Assembly (NCBI RefSeq): GCF_958298935.1
Contig: NC_084940.1
Span: forward strand, 191,001 to 255,000
Direction: 5' to 3'
From: Phragmites australis
Taxonomy: Eukaryota > Streptophyta > Magnoliopsida > Poales > Poaceae
DNA: 64,000 nt
The position numbers and the translations under genes are program-made. The notes below the pieces were generated by a model. That model saw nothing but the letters and a program-made list of their open reading frames with translations. It had not been told where the DNA came from and searched no databases. Below are positions 1 through 11,267 of the stretch, piece by piece; position 1 is the stretch's first letter, and each line of letters opens with the position of its first letter.

Positions 1-1128
1 TTTTTCAATTAATGTTCTTTCTGGTTCGAAATAAAAGTTATTAGTAGTACTTTTGTTAATATTAACTAATTAATTAGACCGTTTATCTGGTTTTCTGGCT
101 GGAAAAAAGTGCATCAAATATATTATAATGTTATGAAGTTTTACACACAGTTAATAATTTTTTTTGGTAAGTTTGACACAAACGGACAGCATGTGTATTG
201 GCACAGTGCTCGTCTTGTCTAGATCGAGTAAGCTTTGTCCTCAGGAGATCTGCATGCCAAGGTCATATACTCATATAGTATAATGGAACTAAACACGCTT
301 ATATGTATTATTCAGCCTGTGGATTGTATGCGTGTTGTTTATTTCTCTAAGTAAGGGATCAGAACACATGAAATATTCAAATGGAAAACAGCGCATCGTC
401 TAACTGTATGCATGAAGTAATTTAAGTCCTCTTCCCAAGAATTGAACAGCACCATGCATATTTGTGCATGTCATCAGTCATATATGCAACTTCTAGCAAA
501 TCAGTAGCCAACTGACTTCCAAATGAATTGAGATCAGTACGAAGAATATAATATACATATTTATGCATCAATCCTCTACAGATTTGTCTCGATTTTTCAC
601 TGAGATTTTTATAGATTTAACATGTGGCATGTGTTGTGAGCTTTAAGATGATTGCATACGACCGAATTTCTTCGTTAGATCTATGTACACATGTCCGCAG
701 CGTAGAAGAATTAATTAATACAATATTGCTTAGAATCAATAACATCAACCAGTACATAAAATTGTTTTTCAGTAATAACTGAACTGTACAAACCTCTTCG
801 TATATGAATTTAATTTTGGAGGAGGCAAAAGACGATGGCTTCCACTAAATATTTCTTTTCGAAAAACTACAGATGCTTCGAGTAGTCCTACCCAGTGTTA
901 TATATCGAAACTCCTTTTCACATATCGCAAAGAAAGAGAGACACATCTCTAGTTAAGTAGGAGTGCATTCACTATAAATATATATAGAGAGAGCATCTAT
1001 CTCACTATATATATCCAAGATGCTTCATGCATGCAATGGGTCAAGATATATAATTACAAGGTATATTTTATTATGGTTTGGTTTTCAAAATTAAACTTTG
1101 ATCATTGTTTACTCACAAAATCAATATA
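1..1128. other. AT-rich intergenic DNA, no gene seen
   Basis: I see no reading frame with protein-like composition, no RNA gene and no clear terminal repeat here. The stretch is AT-rich with short TA-type microsatellite patches near 980-1015. Confidence 0.6.
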
Positions 1129-2482
1129 CACTACTACATAAATATTTATTAGTGCCGACTAAAAAACGCTTTCAATGATGATTTTTAACCGACATTAATA
1201 ATGAGTATCAGTATCCATGGTTACCAGCCGGCTCTAAAAAGTACCCAAAAGCAAAAAATTAAACGAGCTGCCACGGCTACCGCCACTATTCCAATCCGAT
1301 GATCAGACAATAGAAGGTGGCATCATCTTGCAAAGGTGCATGTTTTCTTGGATGTTTCTCCTAAGTAATTTTTACGCTGCAGTGGGAAAACGGTTTTTCG
1401 ACGAACACATCCTCCAGCTGGAACAACATGAGATGATTTCCACAAAAACAGCATGAGATGATTTCCACAAAAATAGCATGAGACGATTACTCGAGACAAA
1501 GTAACAAATGACAGATCCTAGAGGCACAGCTTAAGACAAAGCACGACATTAAAAAATCAATACCATCCAAATCCAAACGCCCATGGCTGCATCCAAGATT
1601 TGCCGAGCGGACGAACACCGTATCTTGAGCCAAATCAACGAACCAGTCACAAATCTTAACTCGGAATGACGAAAGGAACTTGCTCAGAGAAGGGCAGGAG
1701 AAAAAGGTCTAACCTTGGAGGACTTGCCTCTGGACTTCGACCTCCGTAACGCACCGGAGTCAGCAGTGGCCGTCGCCGTCGGCGTGTTCGGCGCCAACGC
1801 GAGAGCTGCCGACTCATCCAGGGAGAGCACATCCAAGCCACAGCGCTCGGTGGCACCGTCCTCCCGGTCGTCGGCGATGGCGGCGAGGTGCGCGCACAGG
1901 TCGACGCCCAGTGTCTTCTTGGCCTTCCTCTACACCCCCTCCATTGCTTGCTTCTCACACACACTCCCGCCGCAGATTCGTCTCTTTGGGTAGTAAATCA
2001 ATGGGATACGCCCCTTCCTTCGCTTGCGAACTGCAACTACTACTAGAGGACTTTTGGGAGGGGGAGGGAAAGGAGGCGGTTTTGAATGGGAGGGAAAAAG
2101 GGAAAGGGAGACGCTATTGAACTGCGCTCGCTAAAGAGATGGAGGGAGTAACTGAAGAGATAAGGGAGAGAGAGGAATCGTACGGAAGAGATAAGGGAGA
2201 AAGATCGATAGAGTCGGACCTCAATACATGAGTCAAAATCAGAGTGAATTTAAATTTTGGTCTGATCTAATATTTAATGCCGACTTGTAACATGAATCGA
2301 TACTAATAAAAAATATCAGTACCGGTTCGTGGTTACCGACTGTCACTAAACTATCAGTATCAATTCATGTCAAAAGCCGGCACTAATACTGAGTATTAGT
2401 GTCGGTTCACCCTAGCTCAATCATTGATCGAGCGCGGGATGTTACGAATCGATACTGATACTTCATCAATTTTGATCCTGGC
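1129..2482. mobile_element. CACTA (En/Spm)-type non-autonomous element, right end missing
   Basis: The left edge reads CACTACTACATAAATAT, a typical CACTA terminus. Next to it are short subterminal motifs of the kind common in grass CACTA elements (AGTGCCGAC, CCGGCACTAATA, ATCGATACTGATA), repeated in both orientations at 1150-1240 and 2270-2460. The middle holds a GC-rich gene-like piece (1714-1944). No matching TAGTG terminus is seen before the LTR sequence that begins at about 2483, so the right end is probably cut off by that insertion. No transposase is encoded. Confidence 0.55.
1714..1944 (-). pseudogene. Captured gene fragment inside the CACTA element
   Basis: On the minus strand one frame starts with ATG at 1944 and reads 77 codons to a plausible splice donor (CCAAG|GTTAG). 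It is interrupted only by TAG at codon 5 (1930-1932). The remainder has ordinary protein composition (for example GVDLCAHLAAIADDRED and LDVLSLDESAALALAP) and high GC, unlike the AT-rich flanks. I do not recognise the parent gene. A short GC-rich exon-like piece within CACTA subterminal repeats is the usual look of a transposon-captured host fragment. It is probably not translated as a useful product. Confidence 0.4.
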
Positions 2483-3007
2483 TGTCAAGACTGGTTTAAG
2501 AAACAAATCAATCTCTTCTATGTGCTTAGCCTAGGAATTAATATCAACACATAGTGACTTCATTGATGATAATCATTATAATATTCATACCTTAATCGAC
2601 AAAAAATCTTACAAAAGACCTTCAAGGGTCAAAGAAACATTAACTCTGCAGCGGATCCTAAGCGTAGTCTTCATCTTTACCGATAACCCCACATGAAAAT
2701 TCGACGGAGAACACATCCCAAGATTTCACCTTTTTGAAGTCTTCTAATTCTTTAATAAGAAAATAGCCCTCGACGTGTATATATATATATGTGTGTATAT
2801 GTGTGTATATATATATGTATATATATATATATATGTATACGTATATATATATATACACATATATATAACACACATACTCACATATATGTCTATATGGATA
2901 AAGGTACACATACACACTTAGGGTTTTATTTGGTTTTTAAAAAATTCTTTTTATTTTCTTTACAAAAGTTTTTAATTTTCTTGGTTTTAAGAATTTGGGC
3001 TGTTACA
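2483..3007 (-). mobile_element. 3' LTR of a Ty3/gypsy chromovirus remnant
   Basis: Read on the minus strand, the LTR begins TGTAACAGCCC at 3007, directly after a purine-rich tract (AAGGGGGTAG) and the C-terminal tail of a chromodomain. It ends in GACA at about 2483. A (TA/TG)n microsatellite sits inside at 2778-2880. The last 175 bp recur at 3146-3321. Orientation follows from the coding tail and polypurine tract. Confidence 0.55.
2778..2880. repeat. (TA)n/(TG)n microsatellite
   Basis: Alternating TA, TG and CA dinucleotides run for about 100 bp inside the chromovirus LTR. Reading frames across it are Tyr/Ile/Val/Cys repeats and are not genes. Confidence 0.9.
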
Positions 3008-3145
3008 AAAACTACCCCCTTAAAGGAATCTTGTCCCCGAGATTCAGGCTCATCTCCAAACTGGTGAGGATACTCTGCCTTTAGCTCTTCTTCTGGTTCC
3101 CATGTTGCTTTATCTTCGGTATGGTGACTCCATACGCATGACCTT
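3008..3145 (-). pseudogene. Ty3/gypsy integrase chromodomain tail (fragment)
   Basis: The minus-strand translation contains WSHHTEDKATWEPEEE followed by YPHQF, the classic end of the chromodomain attached to integrase in grass chromoviruses. A short tail leads to the polypurine tract and LTR. All gag, protease, reverse transcriptase, RNase H and integrase core sequence upstream is missing. At 3146 the coding sequence gives way abruptly to LTR-like sequence, so the element has a large internal deletion. Confidence 0.7.
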
Positions 3146-3321
3146 TGTCGAGACTGGTTTATGAAACAAATCAATCTCTTCTATGTGCTGAGCCCAGAAA
3201 TTAATCTCAACACATAGTGATTTCATTGATGATAATCATTGCAATATCCATACCTTAATCGATAAAACATCTTACAAAAGACCTTCAAGGGTCAAAGAAC
3301 CATTAACTCTGCAGCGGATCT
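3146..3321 (-). repeat. Second copy of the LTR 3' segment
   Basis: This 175-bp segment matches 2483-2660 in the same orientation with few differences. Both copies include the runs CTTCTATGTGCT and CTTCAAGGGTCAAAGAA. It probably represents the end of the 5' LTR joined to the chromodomain fragment by internal deletion. Confidence 0.65.
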
Positions 3322-5383
3322 GAAGTGCCCCGGGTTATCCTCAATGCTTAGAATCATTATTATACCAGTCCCTGTATCAGTCGCCGGTAAATAAAAGTCT
3401 TACAACAGGTAATATCAATACCATACAACTCGAGGGGCGGTGAGCATAATCCACCATCCTAATAAAACATACAGCACCAAGCTCAAATGCATTATTATAA
3501 GGGTCCACGACAACAGAGTACACAACAGAGGCAACATGAAGAACACGCCACCCCACAGGCAACTCAGGTGCGGATGCGACCCAGCCTACTCGTCTGCCTC
3601 GATGAAGTCCAGGTCGTCCTCTGAAAGTACAAGCAAGGGTGAGTACAAGAGTACTCAACAAGTCTCAACCTTTGCCCTACGACAAGGGTACAAATACATG
3701 CATAAGTGGATGATAAGGATAAGCTGTAAGATTAAATTTTGCAGAAAGCTAAGTTTTACACATGCATAGTTCGTTTTACAAAAAACAGTTTATGAAAACG
3801 ACATCAGTAATAAAAAGGGGTTGTCCAGGTTTTATTGTTACTGGACACCCCGTCCACGGCAACCCACGGCACCTGGCTGGACCTATATTCCAAAATAGGG
3901 CATACCTTGCCCACTCACTCACAAGGAGAATACACGCAACCCATGCTAGTTGCTGCGATAGAACCATAGTTCGTTGATAACCGTGGACACGGCTATTCGA
4001 ATAGTTTTACCTCTGCAGAGTTGTACACTTTACCCACAAGCTGAGTTCGACAACATTCCACCGCCATGGAAGCGCGACTCAACATAGCCATTACCCACCG
4101 CAGCATCATTACACTAACCGCCTACGGGAGCTAACCAGGGGTCATGATCTTTAGCTAGGCCTCCAACCGGGTCGCCAACCCTGCACTGCCTGCACCTGCT
4201 CCATGGTTCCCCGCTGCACACCTGCCTCCAGACGATAGTATACTAACTTGGGAGATTTAGGCTAAGCCTTGCCCGTACAGGGTCAAGTGGTTGTACTATA
4301 TAGACTAGGTAGGATGTCACATCAACTTGGTCATTAAACGAGTCAAGAAAAATATCTCCATATGGAGCCTGCCACACGGGCAGCACTCCTCCCGAAGCTT
4401 GTCTCACCGACAGCGCTCCAACTCCCTAGGCATTCACGAAGGAACCCTGTTTTTGCCCGAGCTCTAACCCCATCTCAGAAATTAACCTTATCATCCAACA
4501 AGGTTTTACTCGACCATAACCCCCACAACACCAACACCAAGTTTTACACCTTTGAAAAGCTAGATATGATTAAGATTATCATTCCTAAGCATACTAGTAC
4601 ACGGTAATCGCCTAGGCATAAGTAAATTAGCTACGGCGAGATCCTAGGTTTACCAAGATTAAGCATACAGGATAACACAAATGGCTGGCTAAGACTACAT
4701 TAGGTTATAACTAGATCAATAGTTTAAAATATGCCAACCAGTAATATCGTATGCATTATATCGAAATAAAACGACTGCTATGGGATGTGTTGTTAAAACT
4801 GTGTTCAATATGGTCAAAGGAAAATGGATTGAGACTTGCCTTCATTGAAGTGCTCGAGGGGTCATGTTCAAACTCCTGGATTCCTGGCACCTCCTCCTGC
4901 TCCTCAACAAATTCTTCGGTGTCTAGTCGCAACAAACAACAAGACAACACACAAATAAATACAAATAAATTTTAAATAGTTATGAAAATGGTATGAATAG
5001 ATAGAGCACGAATTTAGAAGAATATCTGTGGAAGAATCGTCGAAATCGGAGTTGAAACGGAGGAATTATAGGCTTTTGAAGTTTGTCGGTAGATTAATTG
5101 AGAAAAAGGGAAGGGGGAATATTCATGGAATATTCCTTGGAAATCCTGTTTTCAGGGGAAAAGGAAAAATATACTATTCATGCGGGCCGGCCGGTCGGTC
5201 GTGGGCTGAGTTATCGGGCTGCTCCTAGGCCGAGATGGCCCGTTTGGCCCAAGGTGGGGATAACGGCGTTGGGTGACGGCATCAAACGGCCGGGCCCACA
5301 CGTCAGATTAAGGCAAGGAGAGAGGTAATAGAGGGGAGACGACGGGGAAACGTTGGCTCGGAGGGGTGGCGCAGGATGGCGGC
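3322..5383 (-). mobile_element. Degenerate LTR-retrotransposon sequence, non-coding
   Basis: No gene is visible in this 2 kb. The sequence continues the minus-oriented retroelement, resembles long non-coding LTR sequence of grass gypsy elements and has no sustained protein-like frame. The GC-rich right part (5180-5383) runs up to a new LTR-like start at 5384. Family assignment is by general resemblance only. Confidence 0.4.
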
Positions 5384-6599
5384 TGTTGGTGACATAGAAA
5401 CCAGGGGTCCTCGAGTCCCGAGGCCAGGATAACAGAATGCCACGTGACGTCTTCCCTCGGGGACTATCTCCCCGAGGGCCGAGAAGAGCCAGTTCCGGGA
5501 GGGATGCTCGGGGCCATGAATAGTGGTCTCCGAGTACACAGAGTTCCCCGACGACCCGAGAAGAAGCAGTTCCGGGAGGGATGCTCTGGGCCATGAACAG
5601 TGGTCCCCGAGGACCCGAGAAGAGCCAGTTCCGGGAGGGGTGCTCAGGGCCATGAACAGTGGTCCCCGAGTACCCGGAGTTCCCCGAGGACCCGAGAAGA
5701 GACATCTCTGGGAGAGGGCACTTGGGGCTATGAACAGTAGTCCCCGAGCACCCAGAGTTCCCCGAGAACCTGAGAAGCCCCTTACCGGTGGACCCCACAA
5801 GGGTTCAACGGTGAGGTGTCAATTGGTGAGAGGCCCGATGCTGCATTTAAGAGGGAGTGTGGCCTATCACTTCCAACCACTCCCCCCACGCCTGTCGTAC
5901 TGAGTACGTCAGTCCCTACCATCGCCTGGTAGGAAGGCATGGAGACATTTAATACGATGGATCTCATCGCGCGTCACTCTGCGGGGCCCATAAAGGAAAC
6001 GGCTTGGAGATATCATCGCTAGGCTCGAGGCATATCGCCTGCCCCCTTGCTGTGTCAAACCTGCTCTGACCGAGAGGGCATACGGGGCAGTTCGGTGGCT
6101 GCCTGTGGGGACCCTTGCACCTACTAAAGTTGGGCGTAATGGGCAACAAGATCGGCCGAAGGCGCATTTTCAACCCCCTGTAACATCAAACTGCAGCCCC
6201 ATGATAGTTGCTTTCCATTTATGGCTTGGGAACTCATGCCCCCCTTTTCTGGGCACGCCAAGCCTCCTCTAACAGGATAAAAGGGGGGTGCACTTCGCAG
6301 AGGACAAGGTCTAAAGCTCGAGGGACTTAAGTCTTAGAAGTCTGAGAAGCTTTCCGAGAAGTCAAGCCGGAAGCAAGGAACAAAACCGAAGCTCTAGACT
6401 TAGACAAAAAAACCTTGTAACAAGAGATCCAGAGAGATGCATTTCAATAGCATTAATAGCATACACACAGGAGTAGCGTGTTACGCTCTGTGCGGCCTGA
6501 ATCTGTCTAAAATCCCTTGAACATTTACTCTCACTAGCCGAATATCATCCGTCCCGCCTAGATCTCACATATTCGCATTAAATCCACGTACGAGGTTGT
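5384..6599 (+). mobile_element. GC-rich LTR copy A (plus orientation)
   Basis: It starts TGTTGGTGACATAG and then CCCGAGGCC. It contains GC-rich tandem units (5490-5770), a TATA-like ATAAAAGGGG at about 6279 and a terminal part with GTGTTACGC and CTGTCTAAA. The same landmarks occur in the same order on the minus strand in 6676-10797, so the two are related LTR-type copies in opposite orientation. The exact right end is uncertain. There is no coding capacity. Confidence 0.5.
5490..5770 (+). repeat. Imperfect GC-rich tandem repeat (about 59-78 bp spacing)
   Basis: A core reading GGGCCATGAACAGTGGTC with flanking GAGTTCCCCGAGGACCCGAG recurs about four times, starting near 5496, 5574, 5633 and 5710. 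Long overlapping reading frames here (up to 195 codons) are only translations of the repeat. Confidence 0.75.
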
Positions 6600-6675
6600 C
6601 GGAGGATTAACTCCAGTCGCAGGGATCTCGAGAGACCCCCTTTTAGAGATTCGGCCGGAGGGATGATCCTGAGTA
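6600..6675 (+). repeat. Left arm of inverted repeat flanking LTR copy B
   Basis: The stretch with GGGATCTCGAGAGACCCCC and AGATTCGGCCGG is mirrored in inverted orientation at 10,798-10,880. The arms lie immediately outside the TG...CA boundaries of the minus-strand LTR copy. Confidence 0.6.
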
Positions 6676-7548
6676 TGTTCGTCGGAGAAATAAATGGAAA
6701 TGAATGCAACTGCCGGTGGTGGTGGAATGACCTAGTGCAAGGAGATGTAAATGCACCGGAATTTAGACAGGTTCGGGCCGCAAGGGGGCGTAACACCCTA
6801 CCCCTGTATGGATACTATAAATGCCCTGGGGAAGTCCCTCAAGGATATTGCTAGTTACAAGAATGTTGGTCTATCTTAGAGCCTGGGACTCTAAGTTCTT
6901 CGGTCTGTCTCGTACTGCTCACTTCTCAGCCGTTGTTTCTCTTGTGCTGTGTTCTTGGCTATGCTTGTGTGTCCTCTCTTTTTTCTATACCTATTCCGGG
7001 ATTTCTTTTCTTCGATCTCGGATTTCCCCATCTTTCCTTCTGTCCCGCCGGCTGCTTTAAATACCCGCCGGCAATAACATGCCCCGAACGGAAGGGGGGC
7101 ACGAGTTCCGAGACACCATGAATGGAAAGGGCGTTATCATTTCCTCTGGGTGAAGTGACCGGGGGTGGAAAATGCGTCGCACGCCTGGTCATCCGTCACA
7201 ATAAATATCCTGGCAACGGGCGCCGTGGAGAGGGCCCACCGGGCAGCCGCAGAGCGGCCCGGCGTGCCCGCCCTGTCTTGTTCCCCTACCACAGCAGCGC
7301 GGCAGACGGAACGCCTCGGCCCTTACGACACTATCCTGAGACGGGCCGGATGGCACGGGACGGGACCTGTGCAATTAATAACCCCACGCCTCTCTGCCAG
7401 AACGTGGCAAGAACTGACCCTGAGCGCGGCGGGAGCAGTTGGAGGGGACAGGCCACGCATGCTCTTTAAATGCGGCCTCGGGCCTTTGACTGGCTGACAC
7501 CTCACCGGTGGGCCCCTCGGGGGCCTCTCTGGGTCGTCGGGGTACCGA

Positions 7549-7586
7549 GTGCTCGGGGATACTGTTCACCTCCCCGAGCACTCTCT
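7549..7586. repeat. GC hairpin in LTR copy B (first of several)
   Basis: GAGTGCTCGGGG and CCCCGAGCACTC are perfect inverted arms of about 12 bp around a loop containing TACTGTTCACC. Related arms recur at 10,334-10,372 and 10,408-10,447 on the far side of the inserted solo LTR. Confidence 0.7.
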
Positions 7587-7605
7587 CCCGAGAATGCCCC
7601 TTCTC

Positions 7606-10327
7606 GTCCTTGAAAGTGCATCTAGCTCATATGTGTGGTTTTGGTAATTAATGACAATACCTATGGACTAACAATGGTGTTGAGTTTGTTAGTAGGTTGT
7701 TCCATAGGTGATGCATGGATAAGAAATATGCATGAGCTTTAAGTGAATGGGGAGAATGAAAATGCATCAAGATGAATGAGCTCTAGGTGATGCTCGGGTA
7801 AGTGATGACAATGCTTATGGACTAACAATCATATTGAGAATTGCTATTAGGTTATTCCATAGGAGATGCATAAATGATGAAGTATGGATTCTTTAAGAAA
7901 TATCATGCGTTCAAAGAATTGCATCAAAAGTCATTAAGACTTTAGTGATGCTCATAAGAAGAAGAAGAAGTTCAATAAGATTAGCAATAAGCTTGAAGGC
8001 TAAGTTACTTGTGGAGATCAAGTAACTAAAGGTATGACTTGTCAATAGAGTTTTATGGACTAACCCGTGTGCTATATGTTTAAGAATGAGTGGGGTTAAG
8101 TTCTATATGAAGATTGACAATATGCATGAAGGCTAATAAGTTACTTGTGGAGATCAAGTAACTTAAGGTATAAATGTTGTCATTTATGTTTTATGGACTA
8201 ACCCATGTGCTTTGTGCTTAAGAGTGAGTTGGGGTTAGGATCTATAAGAAGGCATAAGTTGAATCGAAATCACATATGCTAAGAGTGAATAACAAGAGTG
8301 GACTCCATATATGAAAAAATGAATTCCTTGAAGATGTCGAATACAAAATAGTTTTCTATGGTAAGACGGTGAAGGGCAAGCAAGACTCGGCTGCGATGGA
8401 CCATCCGTGGTGAAGGGCAAGCAAATGGCTTGACGCCGAAGGACCAAGGCGGTGGTGAAGAGCGAGTGAAGGCTTTGCGTCGGTGGACCATGCGAGGCCA
8501 CGGGAAGCTATGGATGATTCACATCAATCATATGAAGAATCAAGAAGAGATGGAGTGAAGAATATATTAAAGTTGGCAACCCTCAAGGTTTGAAAGAAAG
8601 AAGCGGTATTTGAAAGTTTTCAAATGCTCAAAGTGGTTCAAACGAGTTTTATCTTTGAATTTGAGTATAGGTATGCCGCACTATTAAGAGGGATGCAACG
8701 TTAGCTAATTGTCGCGTCTCAGTGCTCAAGAGTTCCCAACCAAACCTAAAGTGAGAGTTTGTTGTTAAGAGTCCGGAGCGAAAAGTGGGAAAGTGTCCAA
8801 AATAGGTTTTAGAGTGTTTCTAATTTGATCCTATGTGTTTTAGGTCATGAATTCAGTTGGGATGTGTAACCCTCTGAATAAGCTTTCCATAGAGTCCAAA
8901 ATCGTCAAAATCGGACTCCGGGATCAAAAGTTATCGCCGTTTTTCGGAGGTCAGCTGTGCTGTGGCCGGAGACTCCGGTGAAGTCCGGATACTCCGGTAC
9001 CTGGAAAGGCTGGAGACTCCGGTGAAGTCCAGATACTCAGGTACCTGGAGTGGCCGGAGACTCCGGGAAGTCTCCGGGGCTGTTTTCTGGGTTAAGTGCC
9101 GACCGGAGACTCCGGTGTAGGCCGGATACTCCAATAAAAGTCCAGAAAAGAGCCTAACGGCTAGTTCTGACACATTCTGTGACCGTTCTGACGCCGTATT
9201 TGGATTTAGGGCCGGATACTCCGGTGTTCACCGGATACTCCGGTCAGTTCTGACAAAAACAGTAACGGCTAGTTCTTTGGAGTGGGCTATTTATACCCCA
9301 CTCACCCCATTCTTTGGGGCTGCTGAAAGGGCACGAAAAGAACACATTTCTAGAGCCAAAGAAACCTCTCCCACTCCATTCTAGTGTGTGATTTGAGAAG
9401 AAAAGTGAATTAGGTTGAGAGATTGGAAGATTGAGTGCAAGTGAGCTAAAATCCAATCTTGAGCACTTGAGTTCTTGACAAGAAGTTCTCGAAGCGTTTG
9501 TTACTCTTGGAGGTGAAGCCTCCTAGACGGCTAGGTGTCGCCAGTGAGCTCCCGTGCTTGTGGTGAGCCGCGGAAAGTTTGTGAAGGTCGATCTCGCCTC
9601 CGGAAGGAAAGAGATTAAGTTAGTGGAAACTGAGCTCAAGTGTGACCGAGCTTGGAGAGGAAAGCGGTTGAAAGAGACCCGGCTCGTTGGAGCTTCCTCA
9701 ACGGAGACGTAGGATTCACGGTGGTGAATCCGAACTTCGGGAAACAAATTTTTGCGTCTCCTCTCTTGTTTCCTTACTTTTAAGTTCTTGCTCAAATCTT
9801 TGTGCATATTGCTCGACATACTTGTTTGTGTGTATTTGAGTGTAGGTTCTCCGTGGATCTACTTGGAATCATCTCCAGGAACACACGATATCACTTGGTT
9901 TGAGCTAGAACTCTCTACTCATCCTTTATATTCAGTTTCGGGCTCAGTTCTGTACAGAACCCGGAGAATCTGGCCTTTACCGGAGTTTCCGGACCTGTAC
10001 ACACCGGAGTATCCGGACTACACCGGATACTCCGGACGAACAGTGTTTTAATGCATATGAACAGTATTTTCGGCCTTTTTCAATTTAAGTTTTATTGCAT
10101 ATCTCTTGCTAGAATTGAATAATTTTAGTCACCTTAGGATTGTAATTTCCACACTTATTTAGGGTGATTGTGCACTAGTTGAGCCTAGCATATTTAGGTT
10201 TTTCGTTTGTGAAAAACCCGTTAGTTTATATTCCGCTGCAAGTTTAGACCAACGGTAAAAGGGGACGAATTTTTGTAAAAATGCCTATTCACCCCCCTCT
10301 AGGCGACATCATTGTCCTTTCAGTCCT
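7606..10327 (+). mobile_element. Solo LTR (7611-10322) with 5-bp target duplication GTCCT
   Basis: The LTR runs from TGAAAGTGCATCTAG at 7611 to ATTGTCCTTTCA at 10,322 (2712 bp). It has 6-bp terminal inverted repeats TGAAAG/CTTTCA and is flanked on both sides by GTCCT (7606-7610 and 10,323-10,327). Removing it restores the GC-rich repeat of the host element. A TATA box (CTATTTATACCCC, about 9288) fits plus orientation. Repeated CCGGAGACTCCGG/CCGGATACTCCGG motifs cluster at 8960-9245 and 9960-10,035. No internal region or second LTR is present, as expected after recombination between two LTRs. Family not assigned. Confidence 0.85.
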
Positions 10328-10797
10328 CGGGGAACCGAATGCTCGGGGGTACTGTTCACCTCCCCGAGCACTCTCTCCCGGGCACTCTTGTACGGATCCT
10401 CGGGGAACCGAGTGCTCGGGGGCTGCTGCCCGCAGTCCCGAGCACTCTCTCCCGGAACTTCCTTCGGTGGGTCCTCGGGATACTTGGGTGCCCAGGGGCC
10501 GCCGCTAGCGGCCCCGGGCACGTTTCTCCTGACACTTAGCTCTCCTGGTCGTCGGGGGACTAGTGTGCTCGGGGATCGCCGTACACCTTCCCTAGCACTT
10601 TTCTTCTCGGTACTTAGATTTCATGGATCATCGGGGAACTGGGGTACTCGGGGGGCCACCGACTGTGGCCCCGAGCGCCTCCTCCCGGGACTCGATCTTT
10701 CTCACCTTGCGGGAGAGACTCCGCAGGATGGCGCCATATGGCGGATGGCTGGCATGGCCTCGGGATTCGGGGACCCTCGGTTCCTGATACACCGACA
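10323..10797. repeat. Continuation of GC-rich tandem hairpin units
   Basis: Units with TCGGGGAACCGAGTGCTCGG recur at about 10,328, 10,397 and, more diverged, near 10,470-10,680. This is the second half of LTR copy B beyond the nested solo LTR. Confidence 0.65.
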
Positions 10798-10880
10798 GAG
10801 GTAGATCCAGAATTAGCCCCCCGGCCGAATCTCAAAGGGGGTCCCTCAAGATCCCCGCTTGCGGTGTTCACCCACCGATA
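10798..10880 (-). repeat. Right arm of inverted repeat flanking LTR copy B
   Basis: CCGGCCGAATCTC, AAAGGGGGTCCCTC and AAGATCCCCGC mirror the left arm at 6600-6675 with scattered mismatches. Confidence 0.6.
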
Positions 10881-11231
10881 GCAGCGGGGAGGCTTCCGCG
10901 GTGGAGCATCGCCGGAAAGCTCGCTGGACGACCCTTTCGGCCGCCGTTCTCGACGGTGAATGTACCGGAAGAGAGAGGGAGGTGTGGGGAATCCATTTTT
11001 GTGATGAACCGAGCGAGGGGAGGGATAGGATGGGCTGGCTTCTTGTGGCTACAGCGGCGGCTCAGGGAACTCGGTGTGGAGCTCGGTGAGGGCTAGGGAA
11101 AGGGAAATGAGTGCGGGAGAGGGTGAAGGTGCTTGGTGCGGTGCTGTGTGGCCGGAAATGGTGGCGATTGAAGCTCAGTCAGGGGAGATCGACGGTGGGG
11201 GTGAGCTCAGAGGAGAGAGGGAATTAGGGAG

Positions 11232-11267
<36 letters not shown>

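Larger units (their letters stand above)
6676..10797 (-). mobile_element. GC-rich LTR copy B, split by a solo LTR
   Basis: On the minus strand it starts TGTCGGTGTATCAGG at 10,797 and ends TCTCCGACGAACA at 6676. About 1.4 kb of it remains when the inserted solo LTR (7611-10,322 plus one target duplication) is removed. It carries repeated hairpins of the type GTGCTCGGGG...CCCCGAGCAC and a TATA-like GGGTATTTAAAGC (minus) at about 7055. The flanking pentamers (GAGTA left, GAGGT right) are similar but not identical, so a target duplication is not proven. Confidence 0.5.

Noticed and set aside
5211..5800. Overlapping 165- and 195-codon minus-strand frames
   Set aside because: They are translations of the GC-rich LTR tandem repeat and have the repeat's periodicity, not a protein's.
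7611..10322. Possible CRISPR-like array from the CCGGAGACTCCGG repeats
   Set aside because: The repeats are irregular, palindromic and inside an LTR of a plant genome; spacer lengths vary and there are no cas genes.
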